This document shows positions 49,814 to 60,037 of a stretch of DNA of 64,000 nt, piece by piece (the stretch's first letter is position 1; each line of letters begins with the position of its first letter). The DNA lies in the NCBI GenBank assembly GCA_038135065.1, contig JAYPWI010000002.1, positions 133,767 to 197,766 on the forward strand. The letters run 5' to 3'. Both the position numbers and the translations under genes were made by a program. This DNA is from JAYPWI01 sp038135065. GTDB lineage: Bacteria > Actinomycetota > Acidimicrobiia > Acidimicrobiales > Poriferisodalaceae. The notes below the pieces were generated by a model. The model did no database searches, was not told where the DNA came from, and was given only the letters and a program-made list of their open reading frames with translations.

Positions 49814-51757
49814 ATGGCTGAGTTGGAGACCTCCCGCCCAACGCCGCTCTCATTGGGTCCGGACCAGGTCGATGTGGACTATGCCGGGGAACGGGAGGCG
49901 GGTCCGCCGATCCAGCCCGAGGTGCCTCCCGGCCAGTGGCTGCGGGAGAACTTGTTCGGCAGCGTCACCAACGGCGTGGTCACCGTGGTGTCGGTGCTCT
50001 TCGCCCTCTGGGCGGCCCGGGGTCTCCTGAACTTCGTGTTCAGCGAGGAGCGGCAGTGGGCGGCGGTGCGTACCAACCTCCGTCTGCTGTTCACCCAGGC
50101 GTACCCCGAGTCGCAGTACGTGCGGGTGTGGGTGTCGCTCGGTCTCTTGGTGGCCCTCGCCGGAGTGAGCGCGGGTCTCTGGGCTCGCTGGGGTGGGGTT
50201 CCCCTGGGGCGGGTGGCCCGATGGGCCCTCGCTGCCGGAGCCGGGATCGCCCTTGGCGTCGTGCTCCGGGAGCCGGGGGCCCGGTTCGACGAAGAGGGCG
50301 AGCCCCTGCTCGACGCGGCCAATCAAGTGGTGCGCCAGAGCTTCGGGCAGGCCATGGCGGACCGGACCCTGTGGTGGGTGGCAGCTGTCGTCCTCCTGGC
50401 CGTGGGACTCGCGGTCTGGTTCGGGGTTCGAGAGCATCGGCGGAGCGTGTACGTGCCGGTGACCGTGCTGGTCGGCACAGCGCTCGGACTGGCCGTGGGA
50501 AGCCTGTGGGTGGTGCCGTACGGCCACTACGGATTCGCCAATGGGGAGTTCCTTGCCGAGCCCGGACGGACGGTCGTGCTGTCCACCAAGGTGCCCTGGA
50601 CGGTCATGTTCGTCCTGCTGGTGGGGACGACCTATCTGGGTCGCTGGGTTCGGTCGATGGACTGGCAGTCCCGGGTCGGTCCATTGGTCAACATCGGATG
50701 GGTGCTGAGCCCCTTCGTGACCTACTGGGTCATCCTGCGTGACCCGGCCCTCGACTACGGGTACGTGGCGCGGGTCGATCTCCCTCTGTTCGTCGCCTTC
50801 GCGGGGCTCGGGGGCCTCGTGCTGTGGGCCCTCACCTCCCCTGGGATCGGGGAGTCGGGCCGGGTGATCGCCGTGGGGTTGCTGCTGTTGGCCCTCCTGC
50901 ACTGGGTGGCCGGGTTCGCCGGTTGGTATCCGATGCTGCAGAAGGTGCGGATCAGCTTTCTGGTCGTCGCCCTGTTCGCCCTGGCCGCCCCCAACTTCGC
51001 TGGTGGAGCATCCAAGCGACGGCGATTCCTCGCCGGCTGGGTACTCACCATCGGATTGCTCCATTACGTCATCACGATGATCAACACCCCTTCCACGGTG
51101 GTGACCCCCAGCGACACGTTCCTCGGTGGATTCAGCGTCACCCTCTTCGTTGCGGTGATGACCTTGATGCTGTCCTTCCCTTTGGGGGTGCTGCTGGCCC
51201 TGGCCCGCACGTCGCGCCTGCCCATCTTTCGGGTGCTGTCCACCGTGTACATCGAAGTGCTCCGGGGGGTTCCCCTCATCACCATCCTCATCTTCTTCTC
51301 GGTGATGGTGAATCTCTTCCTCCCTGGTGGGATGTCAATGGCGGAGCTGGCTGCCGTGGTGGTGGGGTTCACCCTGTTCTCGGCTGCCTATCTCGCAGAG
51401 AACGTGCGCGGTGGGCTGCAGGCGGTCGGGCGTGGACAGTACGAGGCGGCAGACGCCGTCGGCCTCACCAACGTCCAGCGGACGGCCTTCGTGGTGTTGC
51501 CCCAAGCCCTGCGGGTGTCGATCCCTCCGCTGGTGGGTCAGACGATCGCCACCTTCAAGGAGACATCGCTGCTGGCCATCATCGGCATCTTCGACTTCCT
51601 GCGCATCGCCAATAGCGTGATCCCGTCCCAGACCGAGTTCCTCGGTGTCAAGCGCGAGGGCCTCCTCGTGGTGTCAGCCGTGTACTGGATCTTCAGCTTC
51701 ACCATGTCCAAGTACAGCCAGCGGATCGAGCGTCGTCTCGGTCTGGGTGAGCGATAG
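49814..51757 (+). CDS. aapM: General L-amino acid ABC transporter permease, enlarged
   Basis: A 647-residue permease. The C-terminal 220 residues are a normal His/Glu/Gln/Arg/opine-type permease (GGFSVTLFVAVMTLMLSFPLG, EVLRGVPLITILIFF, GLQAVGRGQYEAADAVGLT). The first about 420 residues hold roughly eight to nine hydrophobic helices plus soluble loops; AapM is usually about 380 residues, so some 250 residues are extra. It begins 1 nt after the aapQ stop. It should form the channel with AapQ and be driven by AapP. Confidence 0.87.
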   Translation: MAELETSRPTPLSLGPDQVDVDYAGEREAGPPIQPEVPPGQWLRENLFGSVTNGVVTVVSVLFALWAARGLLNFVFSEERQWAAVRTNLRLLFTQAYPESQYVRVWVSLGLLVALAGVSAGLWARWGGVPLGRVARWALAAGAGIALGVVLREPGARFDEEGEPLLDAANQVVRQSFGQAMADRTLWWVAAVVLLAVGLAVWFGVREHRRSVYVPVTVLVGTALGLAVGSLWVVPYGHYGFANGEFLAEPGRTVVLSTKVPWTVMFVLLVGTTYLGRWVRSMDWQSRVGPLVNIGWVLSPFVTYWVILRDPALDYGYVARVDLPLFVAFAGLGGLVLWALTSPGIGESGRVIAVGLLLLALLHWVAGFAGWYPMLQKVRISFLVVALFALAAPNFAGGASKRRRFLAGWVLTIGLLHYVITMINTPSTVVTPSDTFLGGFSVTLFVAVMTLMLSFPLGVLLALARTSRLPIFRVLSTVYIEVLRGVPLITILIFFSVMVNLFLPGGMSMAELAAVVVGFTLFSAAYLAENVRGGLQAVGRGQYEAADAVGLTNVQRTAFVVLPQALRVSIPPLVGQTIATFKETSLLAIIGIFDFLRIANSVIPSQTEFLGVKREGLLVVSAVYWIFSFTMSKYSQRIERRLGLGER

Positions 51758-51766
51758 GAGTAGCCG

Positions 51767-52546
51767 ATGAGCATCAACGACGCGACCGCGGCGGTCAGCG
51801 AGGAGTTGGCGGCCCGCCAGGACATGATCGTCTGTCGGGGAGTGGACAAGTACTACGGCGACTTCCAAGCCCTCAAAGGGGTCACCGCGACCGTCAAGGA
51901 ACGCGAGGTGGTGGTGGTGCTGGGGCCCTCGGGTTCGGGCAAGTCGACCTGGATTCGCTGCATCAACCGGCTCGAGGTGCACCAAGGGGGCGACATCGTG
52001 GTGGACGGGGTCGAGCTGACCAATGATCTCCGCAACATCGAGCGGATCAGGTCCGAGGTCGGCATGGTGTTCCAGCAGTTCAACCTCTTCCCCCACCTCT
52101 CGGTGCTGGACAACATCACCCTGGCTCCCATCTGGGTGCGCCGCAAAGCCAAGGCCGAGGCCGAGGAGCAGGCCATGGCCCTGCTCGAGCGGGTGGGTAT
52201 TCCCGAACAGGCCGCCAAGTATCCGGGACAGCTATCAGGTGGTCAGCAGCAGCGGGTGGCCATCGCCCGGGCCCTGGCCATGGAGCCCCGAGTCATGTTG
52301 TTCGACGAACCCACCTCGGCCCTCGATCCCGAGATGATCAAAGAGGTGCTGGACGTGATGAAGGAACTGGCCCAGTCGGGGATGACCATGATGGTGGTCA
52401 CCCACGAGATGGGGTTCGCTCGTGAGGTGGCCGACCGACTCATCTTCATGGAGGGCGGCGAGATCGTCGAGGTCGGCACGCCGGAGCACTTCTTCAACAA
52501 TCCCACCGAGGACCGGACGAAGCTGTTCCTGTCACAGATTCTCTGA
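51767..52546 (+). CDS. aapP: Amino acid ABC transporter ATP-binding protein
   Basis: A 259-residue ATPase of the polar amino acid uptake group: Walker A GPSGSGKST (53-61), Q-loop VFQQFNLFPHLSVLDN, signature LSGGQQQRVAIARAL, Walker B VMLFDEPTSALD and H-loop VVTHEMGFAREVADR. It powers the AapQM permease. AGGAG 6 nt before the ATG; starts 9 nt after aapM. Confidence 0.95.
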   Translation: MSINDATAAVSEELAARQDMIVCRGVDKYYGDFQALKGVTATVKEREVVVVLGPSGSGKSTWIRCINRLEVHQGGDIVVDGVELTNDLRNIERIRSEVGMVFQQFNLFPHLSVLDNITLAPIWVRRKAKAEAEEQAMALLERVGIPEQAAKYPGQLSGGQQQRVAIARALAMEPRVMLFDEPTSALDPEMIKEVLDVMKELAQSGMTMMVVTHEMGFAREVADRLIFMEGGEIVEVGTPEHFFNNPTEDRTKLFLSQIL

Positions 52547-52613
52547 GCTGGACCCTTCGGTCGGATGGCGGCAGGGTCGGGATGAGGGTGCTGGTCCTGA
52601 CGGGGAAGGCGGG

Positions 52614-52862
52614 TCAGTCCCCGGGTTCGCCGTAGGGAGCGTCGGCCTGCTCGTAGCAATCGGGGTGGTAGTGCTCGACCCGGTCCCACTTGTTCTTCAC
52701 GTACACGTTGCAGATGATTTGCTCCGCCCGCACCCTGGCCCGGAACTTGATGAGCTCGCCGCACACTGCGCAATAGGCCGAATTTCCTGCATCGACCGGG
52801 CGCACCACGGCACGGCTCTTCCACTTCTTCGTGGTGCTGGTGTTGGTCGAGGTCGGGGCCAT
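52614..52862 (-). CDS. Small zinc-binding hypothetical protein (82 aa)
   Basis: An 82-residue protein: Ser/Thr- and Lys-rich N-terminus (TNTSTTKKWKSRAVVRPVD), then a treble-clef-like zinc site with CAVCGELIKF (CxxC) and HYHPDCY (HxxC) about 30 residues apart, and an acidic end. This arrangement resembles PARP-type or LIM-like single zinc fingers and may bind nucleic acid or protein. I recognise no characterised homologue. The ATG at 52862 has GGAGA 8 nt upstream; the ATG at 52907 has none. Convergent with aapP. A cluster of CGCGCG palindromes lies upstream. Confidence 0.65.
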   Translation of the reverse strand: MAPTSTNTSTTKKWKSRAVVRPVDAGNSAYCAVCGELIKFRARVRAEQIICNVYVKNKWDRVEHYHPDCYEQADAPYGEPGD

Positions 52863-52926
52863 GGCGGAGGTCTCCAGACGGGTTCGGGACTCGGTGGCTG
52901 ATTGCAACGAGGCAACCTAGCCATCA

Positions 52927-53029
52927 TTCGCGCGGAAATGGGTGATACTCGCGCGGTCCGCGCGAGAAATGGCTGCTCAGCGCGCGAAAAAAGAAGTCTG
53001 ACCAGCAACTTCGCGCGTTCCGCGCGAAC
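52927..53029. repeat. Cluster of four CGCGCG palindromic elements
   Basis: Within about 100 bp there are TTCGCGCGGAA (52927-52937), the hairpin CTCGCGCGG-T-CCGCGCGAG (52948-52966, 9-bp arms), AGCGCGCGAAA (52979-52989) and TTCGCGCG-TTC-CGCGCGAA (53010-53028, 8-bp arms). The last contains the exact reverse complement of the first. They fill the gap between the ettA stop and the zinc-binding gene. They could be operators, methylation targets or terminator stems; nothing comparable appears elsewhere in the window. Confidence 0.75.
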
Positions 53030-53045
53030 TAGAACATGTGGATCC

Positions 53046-54719
<1,674 letters not shown>

Positions 54720-54843
54720 CGGGAGCCCGCCTCCTGTGATCTGCCGGCTCGGGGGCCAGCACGGGGGACCAACGTATCGGCCTCGGCAGCTGCCCGGGCA
54801 ACGACGGGGTGCAGGCCTGGCCTGGTTGCGGGTTGGGCATCGG

Positions 54844-54849
54844 TAGCCT
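54844..54849 (+). promoter_or_regulatory. -10 hexamer TAGCCT for kgd (leaderless)
   Basis: TAGCCT ends 8 nt before the kgd ATG at 54858; there is no Shine-Dalgarno. This fixes the start within a much longer open frame. Confidence 0.58.
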
Positions 54850-54857
54850 CTGTGGCG

Positions 54858-57800
54858 ATGACCGCCAACGACCCTCGCCTCGGCCCCAACTCATGGCTCG
54901 TCGAGGAGATGTACGACCGCTGGCGGGCCAATCCTGGGGCGGTGGACCCCAGCTGGCGGAAGTTGTTCGAGCAGCAAGACGGGGCTGCCCTCGCCGAGGT
55001 CGACTCGTTCTCCGAGGGGTTCGACCTCTTTCTGGACGAGCCCGGCCCGGTCGAGACACCCTCGATCGGACGGCATGTTCTCGAAGTGCCCACGACGGAC
55101 CCCGTGGCCACAACGCCGGAATCGGAACCAGCACCGGCGCCGGCTGCGTCCCCGTCACCGGACGAGCCGGGCCGACCCCTCCGGGGGGTGGGCGCGTTGA
55201 TCGCCCGGAACATGGAAGCCTCGCTGACTGTCCCCACGGCCACCAGCTATCGGCGGGTGCCAGCCAAACTCCTCGAGTTGAATCGCCGTTTGATCAACGA
55301 CCACCTGGGCAAAATGCTCCGGGGAAAAGTGTCATTCACCCACCTGTTGGCCTATGCGGTGGTGCGGGCCCTCGACGAGGTTCCCGCCATGAGCACCACC
55401 TTCGTCGAGGGTTCGGATGGTTCGCCACGGGTCCTGAGCCATGACGAGCTCGGCCTGGGCATTGCCGTTGATGTGGAGCGGCCCGATGGGACTCGCTCTT
55501 TGATGGTGCCCTGCATCAGGGGTGCCAACCTGCTGTCCTTCCAGGATTTCTTCGACAGCTATGAAGGCCTGGTGGCCCGGGTGCGGGCCAATCGGCTGAC
55601 CGCCGACGAGTTGGGTGGGGTGACCCTGTCCATCACCAACGTCGGCACGCTGGGCACGGTGCAGAGCGTGCCCCGGTTGATGCCCGGGCAGTCGGCCATT
55701 GTCGGTCTCGGGGCGATCGGCTTTCCCGCCGAATACGAGGGAGCCGACCCCCGAGTGCTCGCTGACCTCGGCATGTCGGCGACGGTCACGGTGTCCAACA
55801 CCTACGACCACCGAGTCATCCAGGGTGCGGAATCAGGTGAGTTCCTGCGAGCCGTGCACCGTCTGGTCTTGGGGGAGAACGGCTTCTACGACAGGATTTT
55901 CGAGTCGCTCGGGGTGCCGCAGCAGCCGGTGCGCTGGCTGCAGGACGACAACCCCGCAGACAAGGACCGTGGCTATGCCCGAAAGCAGATGCAGGTCCGC
56001 AAGCTCATCCAGATGTATCGGGTCCGGGGTCACCTGATCGCCGACCTCGATCCGCTTGGTCTCGCCCCGCAGAACATGCACCCCGAACTCGATCCCGCCA
56101 CCTATGGCCTCACGGTGTGGGATCTCGATCGGGAGTTCTTGACCGACGATGTCCCTGGTGCCGACGTCATGACCCTGGGCGACATCTTGGGCACCCTGCG
56201 GGAGGCCTACTGCGGCACGGTCGGGGTCGAGTACATGCACATCCAGGATCCGACCGAGCGCGAATGGCTCCAGCAGCGGCTCGAAATTCGTCACGATCGG
56301 CCATCGGAGGCTGATCGGCGCCACATCCTCGAGCGGATCAGCGCTGCTGAAGCTTTCGAGCGCTTCCTGCACCAGCGGTATGTCGGGCACAAACGGTTCG
56401 GTCTCGAAGGCGGGGAGAGCGCAATTGCCATTCTCGACGCCATCCTCGAGGCGGCGGCCGATGGTGGGATGGCCCGCGTCGTGCTCGGGATGGCCCACCG
56501 CGGCCGTCTGAACGTGCTGTCCAACGTCATGGGCCAGGGGTACGACCGGCTGTTCCGTCAGTTCGAGGGCCAGGTCGACCCGGACACCATCCAGGGCTCG
56601 GGTGACGTGAAGTACCACGTCGGCGCAGAGACCACATTCGTTGCCCGGTCCGGTAATGGGATGCCCTTGCAGTTGGCGGCCAACCCGTCCCACCTCGAGG
56701 CAGTGGACCCGGTCGTGCATGGGATGGTGCGGGCCTACCAGGACGTCACCGAGCCTGCGGGGTCGTTCCGGATTCTGCCTCTCGTGGTGCACGGAGACGC
56801 GGCCTTCGCGGGCCAGGGTGTGGTAGCGGAGACGCTCAACCTGTCGAACATCCCGGGCTATCGAGTCGGTGGCACCGTCCACGTGATCATCAACAACCAG
56901 GTCGGCTACACCACGCCGCCGGGACAGGCCCGGTCGTCGGTGTACGCAACCGATGTCGCCAAGACGGTCCAAGCACCGGTGTTCCATGTCAATGGTGACG
57001 ATCCCGAAGCATGTGTGCGGGTCGCTCGCCTGGCCTTCGAGTTTCGCCAACGCTTTGCGAAGGACGTCGTCGTCGACTTGGTGTGCTACCGCCGCCATGG
57101 TCACAACGAGGGTGACGATCCGTCCTACACGCAGCCGCTGATGTACGACCGAATCCGCACGAAGCGCACGGTGCGGGAGTTGTACACCGAGATGCTCGTC
57201 CGGCGAGGCGACATCAGCCCCGATGAAGCATCGGCCGAACTGGATGCATTCGAGGCCAGCTTGCAGCAGGTGCTCGACGAGACCCGTTCGGCGGGTTCGG
57301 CGACGCCCCCGAGTGCAGCTCCGCCGGCAGGGTTCGCCCCTTCGTTCGAGCCGGTGGCCACTGGGGTCGCACGGCAGGTACTCGACCGGGTGAACGATGC
57401 CCTCCAGGCTCGTCCCCCCGGGTTCAGCCTCCACCCGAAGCTGGCCCGGCAATTCGAGGCGCGGGGAGAGCTCTTTGCCAGCGGCCACGTCGACTGGGGG
57501 TTGGCCGAGTTGATGGCCTACGGGTCGATCATGCTCGAGGGTCGATCGGTCCGCTTGTGTGGTCAGGACACTCGTCGGGGAACGTTTGCTCACCGCCACG
57601 CCGTCCTGGTCGATCGCCACGACGAATCCGAATACTTCCCCCTGCGTCACCTCGATCCGGCCCAGGGGTCGTTCTTCATCTACGACTCGATGCTGTCCGA
57701 ATACGCAGCAATGGGCGTGGAGTACGGCTACTCGGTGGTCAGCCGCGAGGGTCTCGTGGCCTGGGAGGCCCAGTTCGGCGACTTCGTGAACGGGGCTCAG

Positions 57801-58550
57801 ATCATCATCGACCAGTTCCTGGCGGCCTCCCACGACAAGTGGGGTCAGCACAGTGGGCTGACCTTGTTGCTGCCGCACGGTTACGAGGGGCAGGGGCCCG
57901 AGCACAGCTCGGCCCGGATCGAGCGGTTCCTCATCCTGTGCGCAGGCGGCAATCTCACCGTGGTCCACCCCACGACGGCTGGCCAGTTCTTCCATCTCCT
58001 CAGGCGTCAGGTGGCAATGGGCAACCGGCAACCCCTCGTGGTGTTCACACCGAAGTCCCTGCTTCGGTCTGCCAACAGCAGGAGCCCGCTGGAGGTCTCA
58101 CGGAGGGGGGCACGCTCGAGCTCGTCGNNNNNNNNNNCGGGCTGGTTCCGGGAAACCCTGGACGATCCCGATCCCCGCGTCGACCCCGAGCGGGTGCGCC
58201 GGGTCGTGTTGTGCAGCGGCAAGGTGGCCTTCGACGCCATTGCAGCGCGAGATGCCCGGGCGGCCACCGATACGGCAGTGATCCGGATCGAACAGCTGTA
58301 TCCGTGGCCCGAGGCCCAACTGCGCGACCTGCTGGCTCGCTACCGGGCCGACGCCGAGGTGGTCTGGCTGCAGGAAGAGCCATCCAACATGGGGCCGTGG
58401 AGTTTCGTGAGATCGCGGATCGATGATCTCCTGGGTGCGACCCGGCGGGTGCAACTCGTCGGCCGACCGGAGTCGGGTAGTCCGGCGTGCGGTTCGATGG
58501 CAGTGCACCAGCAAGAACTTGCCGGGCTGCTCGACGGCCTCTTGGGCTGA
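54858..58550 (+). CDS. kgd: Multifunctional 2-oxoglutarate metabolism enzyme (E2-E1 fusion, Kgd)
   Basis: A protein of about 1,230 residues (M. tuberculosis Kgd has 1,231). The N-terminal segment LGPNSWLVEEMYDRWRANP starts the family; an Ala/Pro linker (80-105) leads to the acyltransferase-like E2 domain with the active-site DHRVIQG (317-323); then the thiamine-diphosphate E1 domain (MAHRGRLNVL, GDAAFAGQGVV, HGYEGQGPEHSS). It catalyses 2-oxoglutarate decarboxylation for the TCA cycle. Near 58095 one base appears to be missing and a 10-N gap follows; the frame recovers after it. I read this as assembly damage, not a pseudogene. Confidence 0.92.
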   Translation: MTANDPRLGPNSWLVEEMYDRWRANPGAVDPSWRKLFEQQDGAALAEVDSFSEGFDLFLDEPGPVETPSIGRHVLEVPTTDPVATTPESEPAPAPAASPSPDEPGRPLRGVGALIARNMEASLTVPTATSYRRVPAKLLELNRRLINDHLGKMLRGKVSFTHLLAYAVVRALDEVPAMSTTFVEGSDGSPRVLSHDELGLGIAVDVERPDGTRSLMVPCIRGANLLSFQDFFDSYEGLVARVRANRLTADELGGVTLSITNVGTLGTVQSVPRLMPGQSAIVGLGAIGFPAEYEGADPRVLADLGMSATVTVSNTYDHRVIQGAESGEFLRAVHRLVLGENGFYDRIFESLGVPQQPVRWLQDDNPADKDRGYARKQMQVRKLIQMYRVRGHLIADLDPLGLAPQNMHPELDPATYGLTVWDLDREFLTDDVPGADVMTLGDILGTLREAYCGTVGVEYMHIQDPTEREWLQQRLEIRHDRPSEADRRHILERISAAEAFERFLHQRYVGHKRFGLEGGESAIAILDAILEAAADGGMARVVLGMAHRGRLNVLSNVMGQGYDRLFRQFEGQVDPDTIQGSGDVKYHVGAETTFVARSGNGMPLQLAANPSHLEAVDPVVHGMVRAYQDVTEPAGSFRILPLVVHGDAAFAGQGVVAETLNLSNIPGYRVGGTVHVIINNQVGYTTPPGQARSSVYATDVAKTVQAPVFHVNGDDPEACVRVARLAFEFRQRFAKDVVVDLVCYRRHGHNEGDDPSYTQPLMYDRIRTKRTVRELYTEMLVRRGDISPDEASAELDAFEASLQQVLDETRSAGSATPPSAAPPAGFAPSFEPVATGVARQVLDRVNDALQARPPGFSLHPKLARQFEARGELFASGHVDWGLAELMAYGSIMLEGRSVRLCGQDTRRGTFAHRHAVLVDRHDESEYFPLRHLDPAQGSFFIYDSMLSEYAAMGVEYGYSVVSREGLVAWEAQFGDFVNGAQIIIDQFLAASHDKWGQHSGLTLLLPHGYEGQGPEHSSARIERFLILCAGGNLTVVHPTTAGQFFHLLRRQVAMGNRQPLVVFTPKSLLRSANSRSPLEVSRRGARSSSSXXXXGWFRETLDDPDPRVDPERVRRVVLCSGKVAFDAIAARDARAATDTAVIRIEQLYPWPEAQLRDLLARYRADAEVVWLQEEPSNMGPWSFVRSRIDDLLGATRRVQLVGRPESGSPACGSMAVHQQELAGLLDGLLG
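58096..58137. other. Frame-disrupted sequence plus 10-N scaffold gap inside kgd
   Basis: Up to about 58094 the frame reads normally (SPLE). Then it gives VSRRGARSS, whereas adding one base gives LEDLTEGG, which fits Kgd. After the gap the gene resumes with WFRETLDDP. Homologues run from the TEGG-like stretch straight into the WFRETLDDP-like stretch, so the 17-25 bases before the N run at 58128-58137 are probably unreliable overhang. Confidence 0.75.
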
Positions 58551-58552
58551 CC

Positions 58553-59209
58553 TCAGCGCAGAGCGAAGCCGACGATCTGCTCGAGTTCGTCCAAGGCGAC
58601 GTCGGGATCGCCGACCTTGATGGTGGCCATCCCCAGTGCCCGGGCGGGTTTGCAGTTGACCCCGAGGTCGTCGAGGTATGCGGTTCGGGATGCATGGATG
58701 CCCATTTCCCGACAGGCCAGTTCGTAGATGCGGGGATCCGGTTTGCGAAGGCCCACTTTGGAGGACTCGATGACCACTTCGAACCGTGACATCGCGTCGG
58801 CTACCCGGTCGGCTTGCTCTGGCGTTCGTGCCATGCCGGCCCCGTGCCCCTGGCGCATGTTGTTGGTGATGCACCCGATGCGTACCCGGGCGGCCAGGAT
58901 GTCCAAGGCGCGGACCATCTGGGGGCGCACGTCGCCGCTGAGACAGCCGAGCACGGCGGTCCCCGACAGCTGATGGCCCACGGCAGATGCTTCGTCCTCG
59001 AACAGCCGGGAGAACTCCTCGACGGTCACCTCGTTGCGCTCCATCCGGGCCCAGGCGTTGTCGTCGGGGTTGGTGGCGTTGATAGTGCGAATGGTGTCGA
59101 GGGGAATGCCCAGTTCGGCTTCGTAACGGTTGAAGGCCTCGAACGGGCTGGTGGTGATCACCCCCCCGAAGTCGAACAGGACTGCATCGATGGTCTGGGG
59201 GGTGCTCAC
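58553..59209 (-). CDS. HAD family phosphatase (epoxide hydrolase N-domain-like)
   Basis: A 218-residue haloacid dehalogenase-type hydrolase: nucleophile motif AVLFDFGGVITTSP, motif II CITNNM, motif III KVGLRKPDPRIY with Lys, and YLDDLGVN with the Mg-binding Asp pair. The opening matches the subgroup named for the N-terminal phosphatase of soluble epoxide hydrolase and ACAD10. The substrate is unknown. GTG at 59209 is 7 nt after TAGTGT (leaderless). It converges on kgd, 2 bp apart. Confidence 0.88.
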   Translation of the reverse strand: MSTPQTIDAVLFDFGGVITTSPFEAFNRYEAELGIPLDTIRTINATNPDDNAWARMERNEVTVEEFSRLFEDEASAVGHQLSGTAVLGCLSGDVRPQMVRALDILAARVRIGCITNNMRQGHGAGMARTPEQADRVADAMSRFEVVIESSKVGLRKPDPRIYELACREMGIHASRTAYLDDLGVNCKPARALGMATIKVGDPDVALDELEQIVGFALR

Positions 59210-59216
59210 CGTGGCG

Positions 59217-59256
59217 ACACTAGAGGCCGCGCGTTCCCCGCGCCCGTCGCTAGATT
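59217..59256. promoter_or_regulatory. Divergent leaderless -10 hexamers between HAD and xthA genes
   Basis: Minus-strand TAGTGT (59217-59222) ends 7 nt before the HAD GTG at 59209. Plus-strand TAGATT (59251-59256) ends 7 nt before the xthA GTG at 59264. The two starts are 54 bp apart. Confidence 0.6.
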
Positions 59257-59263
59257 CGTCGGC

Positions 59264-60037
59264 GTGCGTGTGGTCACCTGGAACGTCAACAGCCTCAATG
59301 CCCGTATGGAGCGGGTTGACGAGTGGTTGGCCTATGCCCGCCCCGATGTCCTGCTGATGCAGGAAACGAAGATGGCGGACGAGCAGTTCCCCCATGACCA
59401 CTACTCGGCGCTGGGCTACGAGAGCGTGCACCACGGCGAGGGACGATGGAACGGGGTAGCCATCCTGTCCAAGGTTGGTATCGCGGACCCGCTCCCCAAC
59501 TTCGGTGATGGTTCGCAAGCCGATGAGGAGGCACGAATCCTGTCGGCTACCTGTGGCGGGCTGAGGGTGACCTCGGTGTACGTACCCAACGGTCGCGAAG
59601 TGGATCACGATCACTACCGGTACAAGCTCCACTGGCTTGGTCGTCTCCGGGCCCACCTCGATGCAACATGTGATCCCGCCGAGCCTGTGCTGGTGGGCGG
59701 CGATTTCAACATCTGTCCCGATGATCGCGACGTGTGGGATCCCGACAACCCGGAGCCGCGGACCCATGTCACCGCGGCCGAGCGGGAGGCGTTGCGTGAG
59801 GTCGAAGCGTTCGGCCTTGTCGATCTGTTCCGCCGACAGTACGAACAAGCCGGGTTGTACAGCTGGTGGGACTACCGCAATGGCGCCTTCCACAAGAAGA
59901 TGGGGCTGAGGATCGACCTCCTCCTGGGTTCGGCCCCTGTGGCGGCGGCTGCCTCGTTCTGCCTCGTCGACCGCACTGCTCGCAAGGGAACCAAGCCGTC
60001 TGACCACGCTCCTGTGTTGGTGGACCTCGCTCTGTGA
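59264..60037 (+). CDS. xthA: Exodeoxyribonuclease III / AP endonuclease
   Basis: A 257-residue ExoIII-type enzyme of base excision repair. Core motifs: VVTWNVNSLNARM, LLMQETKMADEQFP with catalytic Glu, SVYVPNGREVDHDHY, GGDFNICPDDRDVWDP with the Asp/Asn pair, LRIDLLLGS and KPSDHAPVLVDL with the general-base His. It cuts at abasic sites and resects 3' ends. GTG start, leaderless by the -10 at 59251. Its stop overlaps the thioesterase start by 4 nt. Confidence 0.95.
   Translation: MRVVTWNVNSLNARMERVDEWLAYARPDVLLMQETKMADEQFPHDHYSALGYESVHHGEGRWNGVAILSKVGIADPLPNFGDGSQADEEARILSATCGGLRVTSVYVPNGREVDHDHYRYKLHWLGRLRAHLDATCDPAEPVLVGGDFNICPDDRDVWDPDNPEPRTHVTAAEREALREVEAFGLVDLFRRQYEQAGLYSWWDYRNGAFHKKMGLRIDLLLGSAPVAAAASFCLVDRTARKGTKPSDHAPVLVDLAL

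Noticed and set aside
55833..58031. A 732-codon open frame antisense to kgd
   Set aside because: High-GC antisense shadow: no start signal, composition typical of reverse-strand frames, and kgd is certain on the other strand.
58089..58137. kgd as a pseudogene because of the frameshift
   Set aside because: The shift is confined to the last bases before a scaffold gap and the rest of the 3.7-kb gene is intact.
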